From positions 92,159 to 156,158 of the forward strand of contig JABWCP010000007.1 in the NCBI GenBank assembly GCA_013360215.1: a DNA stretch of 64,000 nucleotides, in the 5' to 3' direction. The notes below the pieces were generated by a model. The model saw only the letters and a list, made by a program, of their open reading frames with translations. It was not told the origin of the DNA and did no database searches. A program made the position numbers and the translations under genes. The stretch is from a bacterium (GTDB lineage Bacteria > CLD3 > SB21). Position 1 is the first letter of the stretch, and the number at the start of each line of letters is the position of its first letter. This document shows, piece after piece, positions 18,020 to 27,218 of the stretch.

Positions 18020-19404
18020 GCGATCACCTCTTCCATCGATAAAACTTTTTCAACGATTTCGTGCGTTTGCGGAAGTACGCCGCCAAAATGACGGACATGT
18101 TCTACCCGCGGCATCGGCAGTTCGGCTTTGCTCATCGCTAAACGCAATTCGTCCTCCAGTTGTCCGTTGCCGGCTTCGACGCAGATGATCTGTTTGACGT
18201 GATACAAGAGCGGCTTGAGCCGATCTATCGGGAAAGGCCACAATGTGATCGGCCTGAAGAGTCCGACGCGCATACCCTGACGGCGCAATTCCTGTACAGC
18301 GCCTTTGGCCATGCGTGCGGGTGTATTGGCGGCTACGATGAGTACATCCGCATCTTCGCACCGGAAAAGATCGGCCTGCTGTTCATGATGCGTCATCTGC
18401 GCATACTTTTGATTGATCATCAGATTATGTTTTTCGAGATCCTGTTCGCTGAGTTGAATGGACGAAATCAGATTGCCGCGGTGCGCTTCGTCGCCCCATA
18501 CGGCCCATGCCGGCAACCCGGGTTTGATCATGTGATCCGGCAATTCCACTTTACCGGTCATCTGGCCCATATAGCCGTCACCGACGACGATCACGGGATT
18601 GCGGTATTTGAAGGCAAGCTGAAACGCCTGCATCGTAAGATCCATCATCTCCTGCGGAGAAGACGGTGCCAGTACGATCGCATGCGTATTACCGTGACCG
18701 AGTCCGCGGCACACGAGTTTGATGTCTGCTTGTTCCGGGCCGATATTGCCCAGTCCCGGGCCACCGCGCATGACATTGACAAACACAGCGGGTAATTCTG
18801 CGCCGATCATGTAAGAAATACCTTCGAGCATGAGGCTAAATCCGGGTGACGAAGTAAACGTCATACACGGTAAACCGGCCGATGCACAGCCGTACAGATA
18901 GTTGACCGCCGCCACTTCGCTCACGGCCTGCACAAAAACGCCGTTGAGTTCGGGCAATAATTTCGCCATGAGTTCCGAACCTTCGGTAGACGGCGTGATA
19001 GGATAACCGTAAAAATGACGGCATCCTGCGAGCAGCGCGCCGATCGCGGAAGCGTACGTACCTTTGATGACAAGCGGTTCGCTCGGTGGCAATGCGATCA
19101 GGCGTGCCGCGATATCTTCGGCAGGTTGCGAGGAAGTGGGGCGCGGACCGTTGAGCGAAAACGGATCCACCATTTCGACAAAAGGTTCGTTTTCCAGCGG
19201 TCGTAACCCAAAAGGTTCGGGACAGGCGCTGATACAGAGCCCGCAGCCGGAGCATTCTTCGAGATGCAATTCGATCGGTATCATCCCGCTGACGGGATGC
19301 ACTTCGTGCCCGGGTGTGATGCAGCCTTTGGCGCAGGCTTCGACGCAACGTTCGCAGCCTTTACAAAATTCGGGCATTACAAATGGTTTAGGTCTGGCTT
19401 TCAT
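18016..19404 (-). CDS. 2-oxoacid:ferredoxin oxidoreductase, fused ferredoxin-alpha subunit (VorDB-like)
   Basis: 462 aa from the ATG at 19404, preceded by AAGGA; a longer frame to 19458 would overlap the upstream gene. Residues about 10-65 are a 2[4Fe-4S] ferredoxin domain (CKGCERCVEAC; CSGCGLCISACP), equivalent to the delta subunit. The rest is the alpha subunit (FYGYPITPSTEGSELMA, ASAGLPCMTFTSSPGFSLM, GGPGLGNIGPEQAD), with the WAVWGDEAHRGNLISSI segment that is usual in VorB. It forms one complex with the beta-gamma fusion encoded next. Only 10 nt separate it from the CoA-transferase gene, so all three genes form one operon. Confidence 0.9.
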   Translation of the reverse strand: MKARPKPFVMPEFCKGCERCVEACAKGCITPGHEVHPVSGMIPIELHLEECSGCGLCISACPEPFGLRPLENEPFVEMVDPFSLNGPRPTSSQPAEDIAARLIALPPSEPLVIKGTYASAIGALLAGCRHFYGYPITPSTEGSELMAKLLPELNGVFVQAVSEVAAVNYLYGCASAGLPCMTFTSSPGFSLMLEGISYMIGAELPAVFVNVMRGGPGLGNIGPEQADIKLVCRGLGHGNTHAIVLAPSSPQEMMDLTMQAFQLAFKYRNPVIVVGDGYMGQMTGKVELPDHMIKPGLPAWAVWGDEAHRGNLISSIQLSEQDLEKHNLMINQKYAQMTHHEQQADLFRCEDADVLIVAANTPARMAKGAVQELRRQGMRVGLFRPITLWPFPIDRLKPLLYHVKQIICVEAGNGQLEDELRLAMSKAELPMPRVEHVRHFGGVLPQTHEIVEKVLSMEEVIA

Positions 19405-19414
19405 CGCCGTGTCC

Positions 19415-20719
19415 TTACTTAGAATTATATTTGAATCGTTCGTGCGCCGCGCGCGCAAGTTCTTCCCGGAAATCCGGGTGCGCGATGGCGATCAGCGCGT
19501 CGGCACGTTCGCGTAGATTTTTGCCATGAAGATAAGCTATACCAAATTCCGTAACGATATAGTGTACATCGGCCCGCGTCGTGACTACACCTGCCCCCGA
19601 TTTAAGAGCCGGTGCGATGCGGGATGTTTTCCCGCCTTGTGCCGTAGCCGGCAGCGCGATGATCGGTTTGCCGCCTTTGGCGTAAGCGGCGCCGCGAATA
19701 AAATCCACCTGACCGCCGAATCCGGAGAAAATTTTAGTGCCGATGGAGTCAGCACAAATCTGTCCGGTGATATCCACTTCGATGGCGGAATTAACCGCGA
19801 CCATATTTTCATTACGCGAAATGATGAACGGATCGTTGGTATAATCCGAAGGACGAAATTCGAACATCGGATTATTATCGATATAATTGTAGAGGTGTTT
19901 GGAACCGAGTGCGAACGTACCGATCACTTTTCCGGGATGCAGTGTTTTTTTGGAACCCGTAACGATACCGGATTCGATAGCTTGTATCACACCGTCGGAA
20001 ACCATCTCCGTATGAATACCCAAATCACGTTTGTCGGCGAGCGATGCCAATACGGCATCCGGAATACCGCCGATACCAAGCTGGAGCGTAGCACCGTTGT
20101 CTACAAGTTGAGCCACGTATTGACCGATGCGTTTTTCCGTGTCGGTGATTTGCGGGCGCGGTAACTCCGGCAAATCTTCATGCACTTCGACAAGTTTGTG
20201 AATTTTGGAAACGTGCACAAAACAATCGCCGAGCGTGCGCGGCATGTTTTCATTGACCTGAGCAAGTACGATTTTAGCGGCACGTATCGCGGCCATCGTA
20301 GCCAGCGTTTCCACCCCGAGACTCATGTAACCGTGATCATCCGGCATGGAGGTCTGAATGATAGCTACGTCGAGTTTCTTTTCGCCCGAAGCAAAAAGTT
20401 TGGGAATTTCGTAGAGGAAAACGGGGATATAGTCGGCGCGTCCGTCATTGACGGCATCACGATCGGCCGGGCCTACAAATAATGAATTATGACGAAAATG
20501 CCCGGCCATTTCCGGTTTGGAAAGCGGGTCATCGCCGAGTAAAAGCACGTGGGTTACTTCGACATCGGTAAGTTCGTCTTTACGTTTTGCAAGCGCACTG
20601 AGCAGGACATACGATGTGGCGGCATTACCGCTCGTAAATACACGATCGCCGGGTTTGATGGCCAATACGGCCTCTTCCGCAGTTACCGTTTTGCGTTTAT
20701 AATCTTCACGCCATCCCAT
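19415..20719 (-). CDS. Acetyl-CoA hydrolase/CoA-transferase family protein
   Basis: 434 aa, normal length for the 4-hydroxybutyrate/butyryl-CoA:acetate CoA-transferase family. It has the CoA loop QLGIGGIPDAV (about 213-223), catalytic Glu238 in GIHTEMVSDG, and the C-terminal GGKTSRIAPAL and VVTTRADVHYIVTEFGIAYLHGK. It moves CoA between acyl groups through a glutamyl-CoA intermediate. As first gene of the vor operon it probably converts the acyl-CoA product to free acid while conserving the thioester as acetyl-CoA or succinyl-CoA. Donor and acceptor cannot be read from the sequence. Confidence 0.9.
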   Translation of the reverse strand: MGWREDYKRKTVTAEEAVLAIKPGDRVFTSGNAATSYVLLSALAKRKDELTDVEVTHVLLLGDDPLSKPEMAGHFRHNSLFVGPADRDAVNDGRADYIPVFLYEIPKLFASGEKKLDVAIIQTSMPDDHGYMSLGVETLATMAAIRAAKIVLAQVNENMPRTLGDCFVHVSKIHKLVEVHEDLPELPRPQITDTEKRIGQYVAQLVDNGATLQLGIGGIPDAVLASLADKRDLGIHTEMVSDGVIQAIESGIVTGSKKTLHPGKVIGTFALGSKHLYNYIDNNPMFEFRPSDYTNDPFIISRNENMVAVNSAIEVDITGQICADSIGTKIFSGFGGQVDFIRGAAYAKGGKPIIALPATAQGGKTSRIAPALKSGAGVVTTRADVHYIVTEFGIAYLHGKNLRERADALIAIAHPDFREELARAAHERFKYNSK

Positions 20720-20913
20720 ATAGGTGTAAACTCCATAAAATCATTGTCAAATAGCAGGACTGATATAAGGTACAGTATTTGTTTACGGTGCGTTAGGATG
20801 GGAATCAAATGATCGGGTGATATTTATCAGGTGCGGAAATGAGAAATGCTAAAAAGTAGGAACTTAGTTGAAAATAGGAGCGAAATACACCATCGGAAGT
20901 ATAAAAAAGTCGC

Positions 20914-22323
20914 TTATGACGATGCTGCGGGCAATAAAATCGAAATTGTAGTTCCGTGGCCTTGTTTGCTCTCCAGCTCGATTTTTCCGTCATGCAGTTC
21001 GACGATCATGCGTACGATGGCAAGCCCAAGCCCGGTCCCGCCGCTTTCCCGTGCACGGTCTTTATTGACGCGATAGAACCGTTCAAAAATTTTCGGTACA
21101 TCTTCAGAGGGAATGCCCATGCCGTGATCCTGTACGGTGATTTTTGCATATGAATTCGTTGAAAGCGTAACACCCCGGGTTTCGATTTCGATCACGGAAT
21201 CCGGTGGCGAATATTTGGAGGCATTGGTGATAATATTGAGAAATAACTGGCTCAGCAGATTTTTATCACCTTGGACATACAAGGGCGGGCATGGGCTCAA
21301 TTTTATCGTCTGATGCCGCAAAGAAGCGATGGCTTCCCAGTCTTTAGAAAATTCACTGATGATGTCACCGACAAACCAGCGTTGTTTTTCGGTTACGATC
21401 TGACGTGCATCACCGCGCGCCAGCAGTAACAAACCGTCCACGATCTGAATGACGGATAACACTTCTTCCAAAAGATCAGACAGTACTTCGACGTAGGCTT
21501 CGGGTGTTCGTTCACGGGAGAGCGCCACTTCGATATTACCGCGCAAAATAGTCAGCGGTGTTCGCAATTCGTGAGAGACATTGGACGAAAATTCGTTGAT
21601 CTGATTAAAAGAGCGATGAAGACGATCCAATAGTTGATTGAGCGTCGTAACGAGGTTTTGTATTTCTTCGTCGGGGCTTTCCAGGGTGATGCGTTGATCC
21701 AGATGTTCCAAATTGATGGTATCAGCCACACGGATGATTTCGATCATCGGCTTAGTGATCCGCCGTACAAAAAAATACGCTACGATGGTGCCCAATAAAA
21801 TGACCACCGCCATTGAAAAAATCATGGTGTTTTCGAAAACGTCAATATAGCGGTCGGCAATTCTGAAATTATGCGCGGCTAAAACATACGCGGCCGGGCG
21901 TCCTTTGCGGTGGATCGGATAAATCACACATACGTATTTTTCATTTTCGACATCCAGTAAGACCGCATTCGCTTCCGGCGTGGGTTTGAATGGGTAATAC
22001 GATTGAAACTCCACATCGGCTAGGTTTCGCGTTTTGCGTACCGTTTTAAATTGATTATCCGTGATAATGATATAGCGTGCGTACGGCGAGATTTTGATGT
22101 GTTCGAGTTCTTTCCATTCATCGGAATCTTCTACAGTGATCGAATCATCGGTAAAAGAAACAAACTCAGAGAACCGTTGTGATTCGGAAATAAGATCGGT
22201 TTCGATTTTTCCGGTGATAGCCGTACGATAGGCGATATAAAAAACCGTCGAAGTCGTAGCCACCAGAAAAGCACCGAAAGCAATAAAGCCGAGTATGAAT
22301 TTCCATCGAAGCGATACGCGCAT
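20914..22323 (-). CDS. OmpR-system sensor histidine kinase
   Basis: 469 aa. TM1 is about 10-32, followed by a periplasmic sensor of about 130 residues, TM2 about 165-187, HAMP (RRITKPMIEIIRVADTINLE), and a HisKA domain with His251 in SNVSHELRTPL. The HATPase domain has N-box FLNIITNASKYS, and G-boxes HGMGI and GGTGLGLAI. The overall layout resembles CusS/heavy-metal sensor kinases, but the signal is unknown. The start directly abuts the stop of the response regulator gene (TAG-ATG), so the pair is one operon. Downstream on the minus strand lies the vor operon with its own 190-bp spacer. Confidence 0.95.
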   Translation of the reverse strand: MRVSLRWKFILGFIAFGAFLVATTSTVFYIAYRTAITGKIETDLISESQRFSEFVSFTDDSITVEDSDEWKELEHIKISPYARYIIITDNQFKTVRKTRNLADVEFQSYYPFKPTPEANAVLLDVENEKYVCVIYPIHRKGRPAAYVLAAHNFRIADRYIDVFENTMIFSMAVVILLGTIVAYFFVRRITKPMIEIIRVADTINLEHLDQRITLESPDEEIQNLVTTLNQLLDRLHRSFNQINEFSSNVSHELRTPLTILRGNIEVALSRERTPEAYVEVLSDLLEEVLSVIQIVDGLLLLARGDARQIVTEKQRWFVGDIISEFSKDWEAIASLRHQTIKLSPCPPLYVQGDKNLLSQLFLNIITNASKYSPPDSVIEIETRGVTLSTNSYAKITVQDHGMGIPSEDVPKIFERFYRVNKDRARESGGTGLGLAIVRMIVELHDGKIELESKQGHGTTISILLPAASS

Positions 22324-22995
22324 CTAATCCGGCTCCTTGAGCATATATCCGGCACCGCGAATGGTGTGAATCAAAGGCTTACGGGTTCCCGTATCAATTT
22401 TTTTGCGAAGATAGTTGATATAGACGTCCACGATATTGGTTCCCCGGTCAAAGTGGATATCCCATACGTGCTCGGTCAGTGAAGTGCGGGTCACAAGGCG
22501 ATTTTTGTTACGCAGTAGATACTCAAGTATCGAAAATTCACGATTGGATAATTCGATCCATTGTCCGCCGCGGGTAACGCGCCGTTCGGAAAGATTCATT
22601 TCCAGATCATCCACGGTAAAAAGATCCAGCGTACGCGATCCACGGCGCATGAGCGCGCGTGTGCGTGCAAGAAGTTCGTTGAACGCAAACGGTTTGGTCA
22701 GGTAGTCATCGGCGCCGGCATCCAGTCCGGTGACACGATCGTTGACGGTTTCACGTGCTGTAAGCAGGAGTATGGGCAACGTGTAACCATTGGCGCGTAA
22801 GTCGCGGCAAACGGAAACGCCGTCTTTATTAGGTAACATCCAATCCACGATCAGCAAATCGTAATTTTCGACTTCGGCCTGTGTCTGACCGGAGCGGCCG
22901 TCATATACGATATCCACGGCATTTCCGGCCTCGCTCAATCCGCGCTGAATGAAGGATGCCACTTTGCGGTCATCTTCGATCAATAAAATGCGCAT
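22324..22995 (-). CDS. OmpR-family response regulator
   Basis: 223 aa from the ATG at 22995, which has AAAGG upstream; a frame to 23052 is longer but lacks a site. The receiver domain has acidic pocket Asp8-Asp9 (LLIEDD), phosphoacceptor Asp51 (LLIVDWMLP) and Lys near 100 in DDYLTKPFAFNELLAR. The C-terminal winged helix is Trans_reg_C (ELSNREFSILEYLLRN, VTRTSLTEHVWD, NIVDVYINYLRKKID). It is cotranscribed with the sensor kinase. The divergent DUF2231-porin-cyclase genes, whose promoter shares the same 276-bp spacer, are possible targets. Confidence 0.96.
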   Translation of the reverse strand: MRILLIEDDRKVASFIQRGLSEAGNAVDIVYDGRSGQTQAEVENYDLLIVDWMLPNKDGVSVCRDLRANGYTLPILLLTARETVNDRVTGLDAGADDYLTKPFAFNELLARTRALMRRGSRTLDLFTVDDLEMNLSERRVTRGGQWIELSNREFSILEYLLRNKNRLVTRTSLTEHVWDIHFDRGTNIVDVYINYLRKKIDTGTRKPLIHTIRGAGYMLKEPD

Positions 22996-23271
22996 AACAA
23001 TACCTTTTCGATTGGAAAAATTTACATCTAAAACAGACGTAATGCAACGCATTGTGAATTAAAAAACATTAATGCGCATGCAAGGATGATATGCTTTGCG
23101 CCGCCTCCCCCTCGTAAAGTAGAACGTGTTGAAACGAAAAAAGGATTATACCGTCGTCCAATAGATTAAAAAACTTAGGGCTCATTCTTAAAACTATTTA
23201 ATGCTTCATTAATCTGGTTTTAATGCGAGGTATGTACATTGGGATCAATCTTATCAAAGGAGAAGCGGCTT

Positions 23272-23751
23272 ATGAATCCGGCGCATATGCATCTTTTATT
23301 AAACCACATTCCGGTATTGGCTTTAGCGGCGGCGACAATCTTATTGATCGCAGCGCGATGGCGATCGCAAATAGAATGGACACGATTGAGTATGTACTTT
23401 TTTGTAATCGCGGGTGCGGTATCCGTGCCGGTTTTTATGACCGGTGAGCCGGCGGAAAAAATCATTGAAAACATCGGCGGTATATCCATGATGCATTTGG
23501 AGTCTCACGAAGATTCAGCGGTAGCGAGTTTGATCGGGGCTTGTATTTTGGGGGTACTGGCCGTGATAGGGCTTTTTTTTATTGAACGGGTACACGCCCA
23601 TCGCTTGATATGGGCGACCTTTTTGATCGTTGCATTGACGGCCAACGGTTTGATGGCATGGACAGCCAGTCTCGGTGGCAAAATTCATCATACGGAAATT
23701 CATAACGGCTACGCTCCGTCGCAAACACAAAAAAAGTATGATGATGATTAA
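23272..23751 (+). CDS. DUF2231-like four-helix membrane protein
   Basis: 159 aa from the ATG at 23272, chosen because AAAGGAG lies about 9 nt upstream. It starts MNPAHMHLLLNHIPVLALA, typical of a FCB membrane family related to DUF2231, and contains TGEPAEKIIEN and HLESHEDSAV, followed by four membrane helices in all. The conserved histidines suggest metal or heme binding, but that is inference. It is first in a same-strand group with a porin gene (26 nt downstream) and a cyclase-like gene. Confidence 0.75.
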   Translation: MNPAHMHLLLNHIPVLALAAATILLIAARWRSQIEWTRLSMYFFVIAGAVSVPVFMTGEPAEKIIENIGGISMMHLESHEDSAVASLIGACILGVLAVIGLFFIERVHAHRLIWATFLIVALTANGLMAWTASLGGKIHHTEIHNGYAPSQTQKKYDDD

Positions 23752-23776
23752 AATATTTTTTCAGGAGAACTAAATT

Positions 23777-24748
23777 ATGAAACGATGGATTGTTTACTTA
23801 CTGCTCTGTGCTGGCTTTTATTTTTGGCCTGTGTACGGGCAAGAGAATAATGAAAAAGACGATGCCCGTCCTTCGGTTTCCGGTTACGCCCAGATCATAT
23901 ATTCTCAATACCTCAAAAATCAGGAACATGATCGCCAGAGCGGGTTTGATATAAATCGTGTGCGTTTTGCTTTTGAAGGAAGCGTCCTTCCTGATCGTGT
24001 ACATTATGCCGTGGAGTTTGATCCGCAAGGGTCGCCGATCCTAGACGACACGTATCTTGATTTCATGATCTCTAAAAATTCAAAAGTCCGGCTAGGTCGG
24101 TATAAAATTCCTTTCGGCGCTGAGAACCCGACCGGTGAAGACGAACTACATTTCATCGAAAAAAGTAAAGTGGTCGAATCTGTCTTTTCCGCACGCGAAG
24201 TAGGTATTGGTACATATTATGAGCAGAATTGGATTGTCGGTGATGTCGGATATTTTCAAAAATCGGAAGACGAGCATATCGAACGCGACGTCATCGGGCG
24301 AATCGGTTTTAAACCATTCGGAAAATATATTGAAACCGGCGGTTCGGGGTATTACGAAAAAATTCATACCGATTCGACCAATTTTGCCATTCATCGCATC
24401 GGCGCCGATCTGACGTGTGAAGTCGGACCGATCAAAATACAGGGCGAATACATACGCTCCAAAGGTACGATGGAAGACAAACACCTTTCCGGATACGGGT
24501 ATTATGGATACGGGCAATACACCCACCATATCGGTGATACCCAAATTTCGTGGGGCGTGCGGTATGAATTTTATCAACCGGATAAAAACAACAAATCCGA
24601 TCAGGAAAGAAAGTATGTCGTAGGTTCTACGATCGCATTCCATCCGAGAATGCGGGCACAGGTCAATTTCCAACATATCCGTGAGAATATTGAAACCAAT
24701 AATCAGGGACAAAATAAACTGATTGTCCAATACCAATTTAGTTTCTGA
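23777..24748 (+). CDS. O/P-type outer-membrane porin
   Basis: 323 aa. A signal peptide ends at VYGQ. Alternating beta-strands follow, with the porin O/P features VSGYAQIIYS, FDINRVRFAFEGSVLPDRVHYAVEF (residues about 50-75), LDFMISKNSKVRLGRYKIPFG and the C-terminal Phe of outer-membrane beta-barrels (QYQFSF). AGGAG lies upstream of the start. It should form a diffusion channel, possibly for phosphate or other anions as in the OprP family. It lies between a DUF2231-like gene and a membrane cyclase-like gene. Confidence 0.85.
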   Translation: MKRWIVYLLLCAGFYFWPVYGQENNEKDDARPSVSGYAQIIYSQYLKNQEHDRQSGFDINRVRFAFEGSVLPDRVHYAVEFDPQGSPILDDTYLDFMISKNSKVRLGRYKIPFGAENPTGEDELHFIEKSKVVESVFSAREVGIGTYYEQNWIVGDVGYFQKSEDEHIERDVIGRIGFKPFGKYIETGGSGYYEKIHTDSTNFAIHRIGADLTCEVGPIKIQGEYIRSKGTMEDKHLSGYGYYGYGQYTHHIGDTQISWGVRYEFYQPDKNNKSDQERKYVVGSTIAFHPRMRAQVNFQHIRENIETNNQGQNKLIVQYQFSF

Positions 24749-24762
24749 TCAGAGGGCATTGC

Positions 24763-25854
24763 ATGTTTAAAAAGTACGGCGTACTCACAGCGGCTTGTAT
24801 TTTCGGTATAGGCACGTTCTCAGTTTATCTTTTCGGAGAATGGCATGAAATACAAGATGAAGGTCTGCGTTGGTTTTTAGAATTGCCGCACATGACCTTA
24901 TCTTTTTTTCTGATCATCATGCTTCCTTTAGCGGTCCATCAGATGGCTATTCTGATTGAGCGTAAGAATGAGACGCGGATGTTGTGGACACGATTTATGG
25001 TGGTCGTCGTGCTGCCGTATATCGTCGTGGCGACCTATCTGGCCGCCGAATGGGATGAGATCGAGGAGGAGTGGTTGCCGTGGTTGATCAAACCGTCTCA
25101 TTTTCTGATTGTACTGATCAATGGGATTATGATTCCGGGCATTCTGTGGCTGATCATCAATAAATTCATACAGCTTTGGGATGAACGCGAGCGTTTCTTA
25201 AAACGCATTGTCGAGTTAGAAAATGAGTTGCGTTCATTTGTACATCCCGAGGTGTACAAGCGTATTTATGAAAAAACTTCGCTGGAAGCTACCGGCGCAT
25301 TTAAAATTATCATGGCGGACATGCAGGGATTCACAAAGTTTTGTGAAGCTCATTCGGCTGCAGAGGTTGCCAATCTGGCTAATGAATTCTGTAACTTGAT
25401 GGACGAACGTATTCGGCAAGTCGGAGGAATCACATTATCCTATGCCGGTGATTTGGTGTTTGCGCTTTTTGATGAACACATTGCAAGTGACGATATCGTA
25501 GGGGTGGCTAAAAAAATGCAGGAAACGTTTCGCGCGTTTGCACAAGCCAAATTTCCGGATTGGGATACGAACCTCAATATCGGCATTCATTATAGCCGGG
25601 ATATCGTACTAGGAACAATAGGCGGCGGAAGTGCACAGAAACATTTTACGGCCAATGGATTTGGCATCTGCGAAGTGTCGCGTATGTGTTCAGAAGCCGA
25701 TCATGGGCAGATTCTCGTTTCGGAAGCATTTGCAGAAACCGTCACGAGTGACCCAATACGATCACGTCTCATAGGAATTGCATGGAGTAAACAGCCCAAA
25801 AATATTACAGTGCCTCCGGTTATGTTTGAATACCGTTTAGTTGAAATGAAATAA
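24763..25854 (+). CDS. Membrane protein with class III adenylate/guanylate cyclase-like domain
   Basis: 363 aa. Four hydrophobic helices (about 7-25, 45-62, 78-96, 112-133) lead through a short coiled coil (ELENELRSF) to a class III cyclase domain at 175-360. The metal aspartates are present: Asp186 in IIMADMQGFT and Asp230 in AGDLVFALF. The lysine that usually precedes the second (DKFIGD) is Ser226, and the Asn of the NxxxR pair is Cys303, although Arg307 is kept (GICEVSRM). Substrate choice and activity are therefore doubtful. It starts 14 nt after the porin stop. Confidence 0.82.
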   Translation: MFKKYGVLTAACIFGIGTFSVYLFGEWHEIQDEGLRWFLELPHMTLSFFLIIMLPLAVHQMAILIERKNETRMLWTRFMVVVVLPYIVVATYLAAEWDEIEEEWLPWLIKPSHFLIVLINGIMIPGILWLIINKFIQLWDERERFLKRIVELENELRSFVHPEVYKRIYEKTSLEATGAFKIIMADMQGFTKFCEAHSAAEVANLANEFCNLMDERIRQVGGITLSYAGDLVFALFDEHIASDDIVGVAKKMQETFRAFAQAKFPDWDTNLNIGIHYSRDIVLGTIGGGSAQKHFTANGFGICEVSRMCSEADHGQILVSEAFAETVTSDPIRSRLIGIAWSKQPKNITVPPVMFEYRLVEMK

Positions 25855-25896
25855 CTTAAACGGTAAAGGTGGGACTTAAAATTTTTTAATACCTGA

Positions 25897-26403
25897 TTAC
25901 GCCGATACCGGAGACTCCTGCATAATGCGCTCGATATCCTGGCACACGCGTGTGATGAGGTCGCCGATTTTTTCGCGAACATTGGGTGTGAGCTCTTCGC
26001 CAAATTCAAAATTGGCGCCCTCTATGCCGTAAATAATGACTTCCGGAACGGGATGGTGTAATGCTTTGGCCAATTCGATAGCCTCGGAAATACTATAGGC
26101 ATGCGAAGAGTAATTGAAAAAATTACCGGGTATAATATCGGCATTAGCCCGAAGCCTGTAGATGGTCCCCGGTATGTTATCCGAACACACTGTATCTATG
26201 ATGATAACCCATCGTGCATCGGACCATACATCTTGCAGCGACGAGCCGTCGCCGTTATGTTCGATGACGCACACATCCGGTAAACACATGTCCGCTATGG
26301 CGCGCGCCACTTCGATACCGGCGCGATCATCCCGCCGGTATTCATTGCCGATGCCGATCACGACGACCGATGCCGGCGTTGTGATAACATTATATTCTTT
26401 CAT
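25897..26403 (-). CDS. [NiFe]-hydrogenase maturation protease (HyaD/HycI family)
   Basis: 168 aa from the ATG at 26403, with AAAGGAA upstream. The three nickel-sensing residues of the family are in place: Glu21 (GIGNEYRRDD), Asp70 (VIIIDTV) and His101 (SSHAYSI). This endopeptidase trims the C-terminus of the hydrogenase large subunit after nickel insertion. No hydrogenase structural gene lies in this window, so the substrate must be encoded elsewhere. It lies 40 nt downstream of a cyclic-nucleotide-binding protein gene; such a pair is often part of a group 3 hydrogenase operon. Confidence 0.88.
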   Translation of the reverse strand: MKEYNVITTPASVVVIGIGNEYRRDDRAGIEVARAIADMCLPDVCVIEHNGDGSSLQDVWSDARWVIIIDTVCSDNIPGTIYRLRANADIIPGNFFNYSSHAYSISEAIELAKALHHPVPEVIIYGIEGANFEFGEELTPNVREKIGDLITRVCQDIERIMQESPVSA

Positions 26404-26443
26404 AAGCCGTTCCTTTAATGGTGAATAAAACGAACGGTGCATT

Positions 26444-26902
26444 TTATACGTGTTCGATCATGTCCAAAATCTGGAGCCGTGTGGATTCCAGGCGCTGGGT
26501 CACGATATGCGAAAACCGTTTGAGCAATTGGTATCCGAGTTCATGATCGGATTCGCATTTGTTGCGCAGGCATCGTCCATCCAGTGCTATAGCTAATGTC
26601 AAATCCAAAGCCCGCGCATCAAATTGCCAATGGTACGGCGGGATGAGCCATGACCATCCGAGGATATCGCCTTCGGTCAACGTATGTATGCCGATGTGAC
26701 CGCGACCGGGCGATCCGATTTCTAATGCAATCTTGCCTTGGCGGATCAGATAAAATTCGTTAGCCTCCTGCCCTTCGCGAAAAATAATTTGTCCCGTATC
26801 AAACCGCACATTGGATGCACAACCGATGATCAATTCAACGTGCTCGGCTGACATATCAATCAGTAACGGGTGCTGCATCAGAAAAAACTTCAAATCTTTC
26901 AT
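26444..26902 (-). CDS. Cyclic-nucleotide-binding domain protein
   Basis: 152 aa from the ATG at 26902. The whole protein is one CNB/CAP-like effector domain: IIFREGQEANEFYLIRQGKIALE, then HTLTEGDILGWSWLIPPY. There is no helix-turn-helix; the C-terminal helices (LGYQLLKRFSHIVTQRLESTRLQILDMI) resemble the coiled C-helix of Crp. It is probably a non-DNA-binding sensor. Such proteins are encoded in group 3 [NiFe]-hydrogenase operons, which fits the hydrogenase protease gene directly downstream. The ribosome-binding site is weak. Confidence 0.85.
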   Translation of the reverse strand: MKDLKFFLMQHPLLIDMSAEHVELIIGCASNVRFDTGQIIFREGQEANEFYLIRQGKIALEIGSPGRGHIGIHTLTEGDILGWSWLIPPYHWQFDARALDLTLAIALDGRCLRNKCESDHELGYQLLKRFSHIVTQRLESTRLQILDMIEHV

Positions 26903-27218
26903 AGTGGTTTTCCGTCTTAAAAATAAGCGCCGGCATAACAGACACACCCGGACATCAAACGATACAGCCGTAAGCTGTATGTAAACGAATCGTACACGTA
27001 CTCGGGTCCTGGATATCGGGGGAAGGCGGGAACGTTATGCCGGCAAAAGTTTTCATACACCGGACTCCTATAGTCCTGTAACTTAAGATAAGGCTAATGA
27101 CTCGACTGCGCGACGACGTAGGTCATCACGATGTGTGATATGCGTCAGCGGTTTAAGTTAAATGGCCCTAAGTTGTTGAGATTTATAGAAGTTCAAAGTA
27201 TGAGGGGGGAGGGGATGC

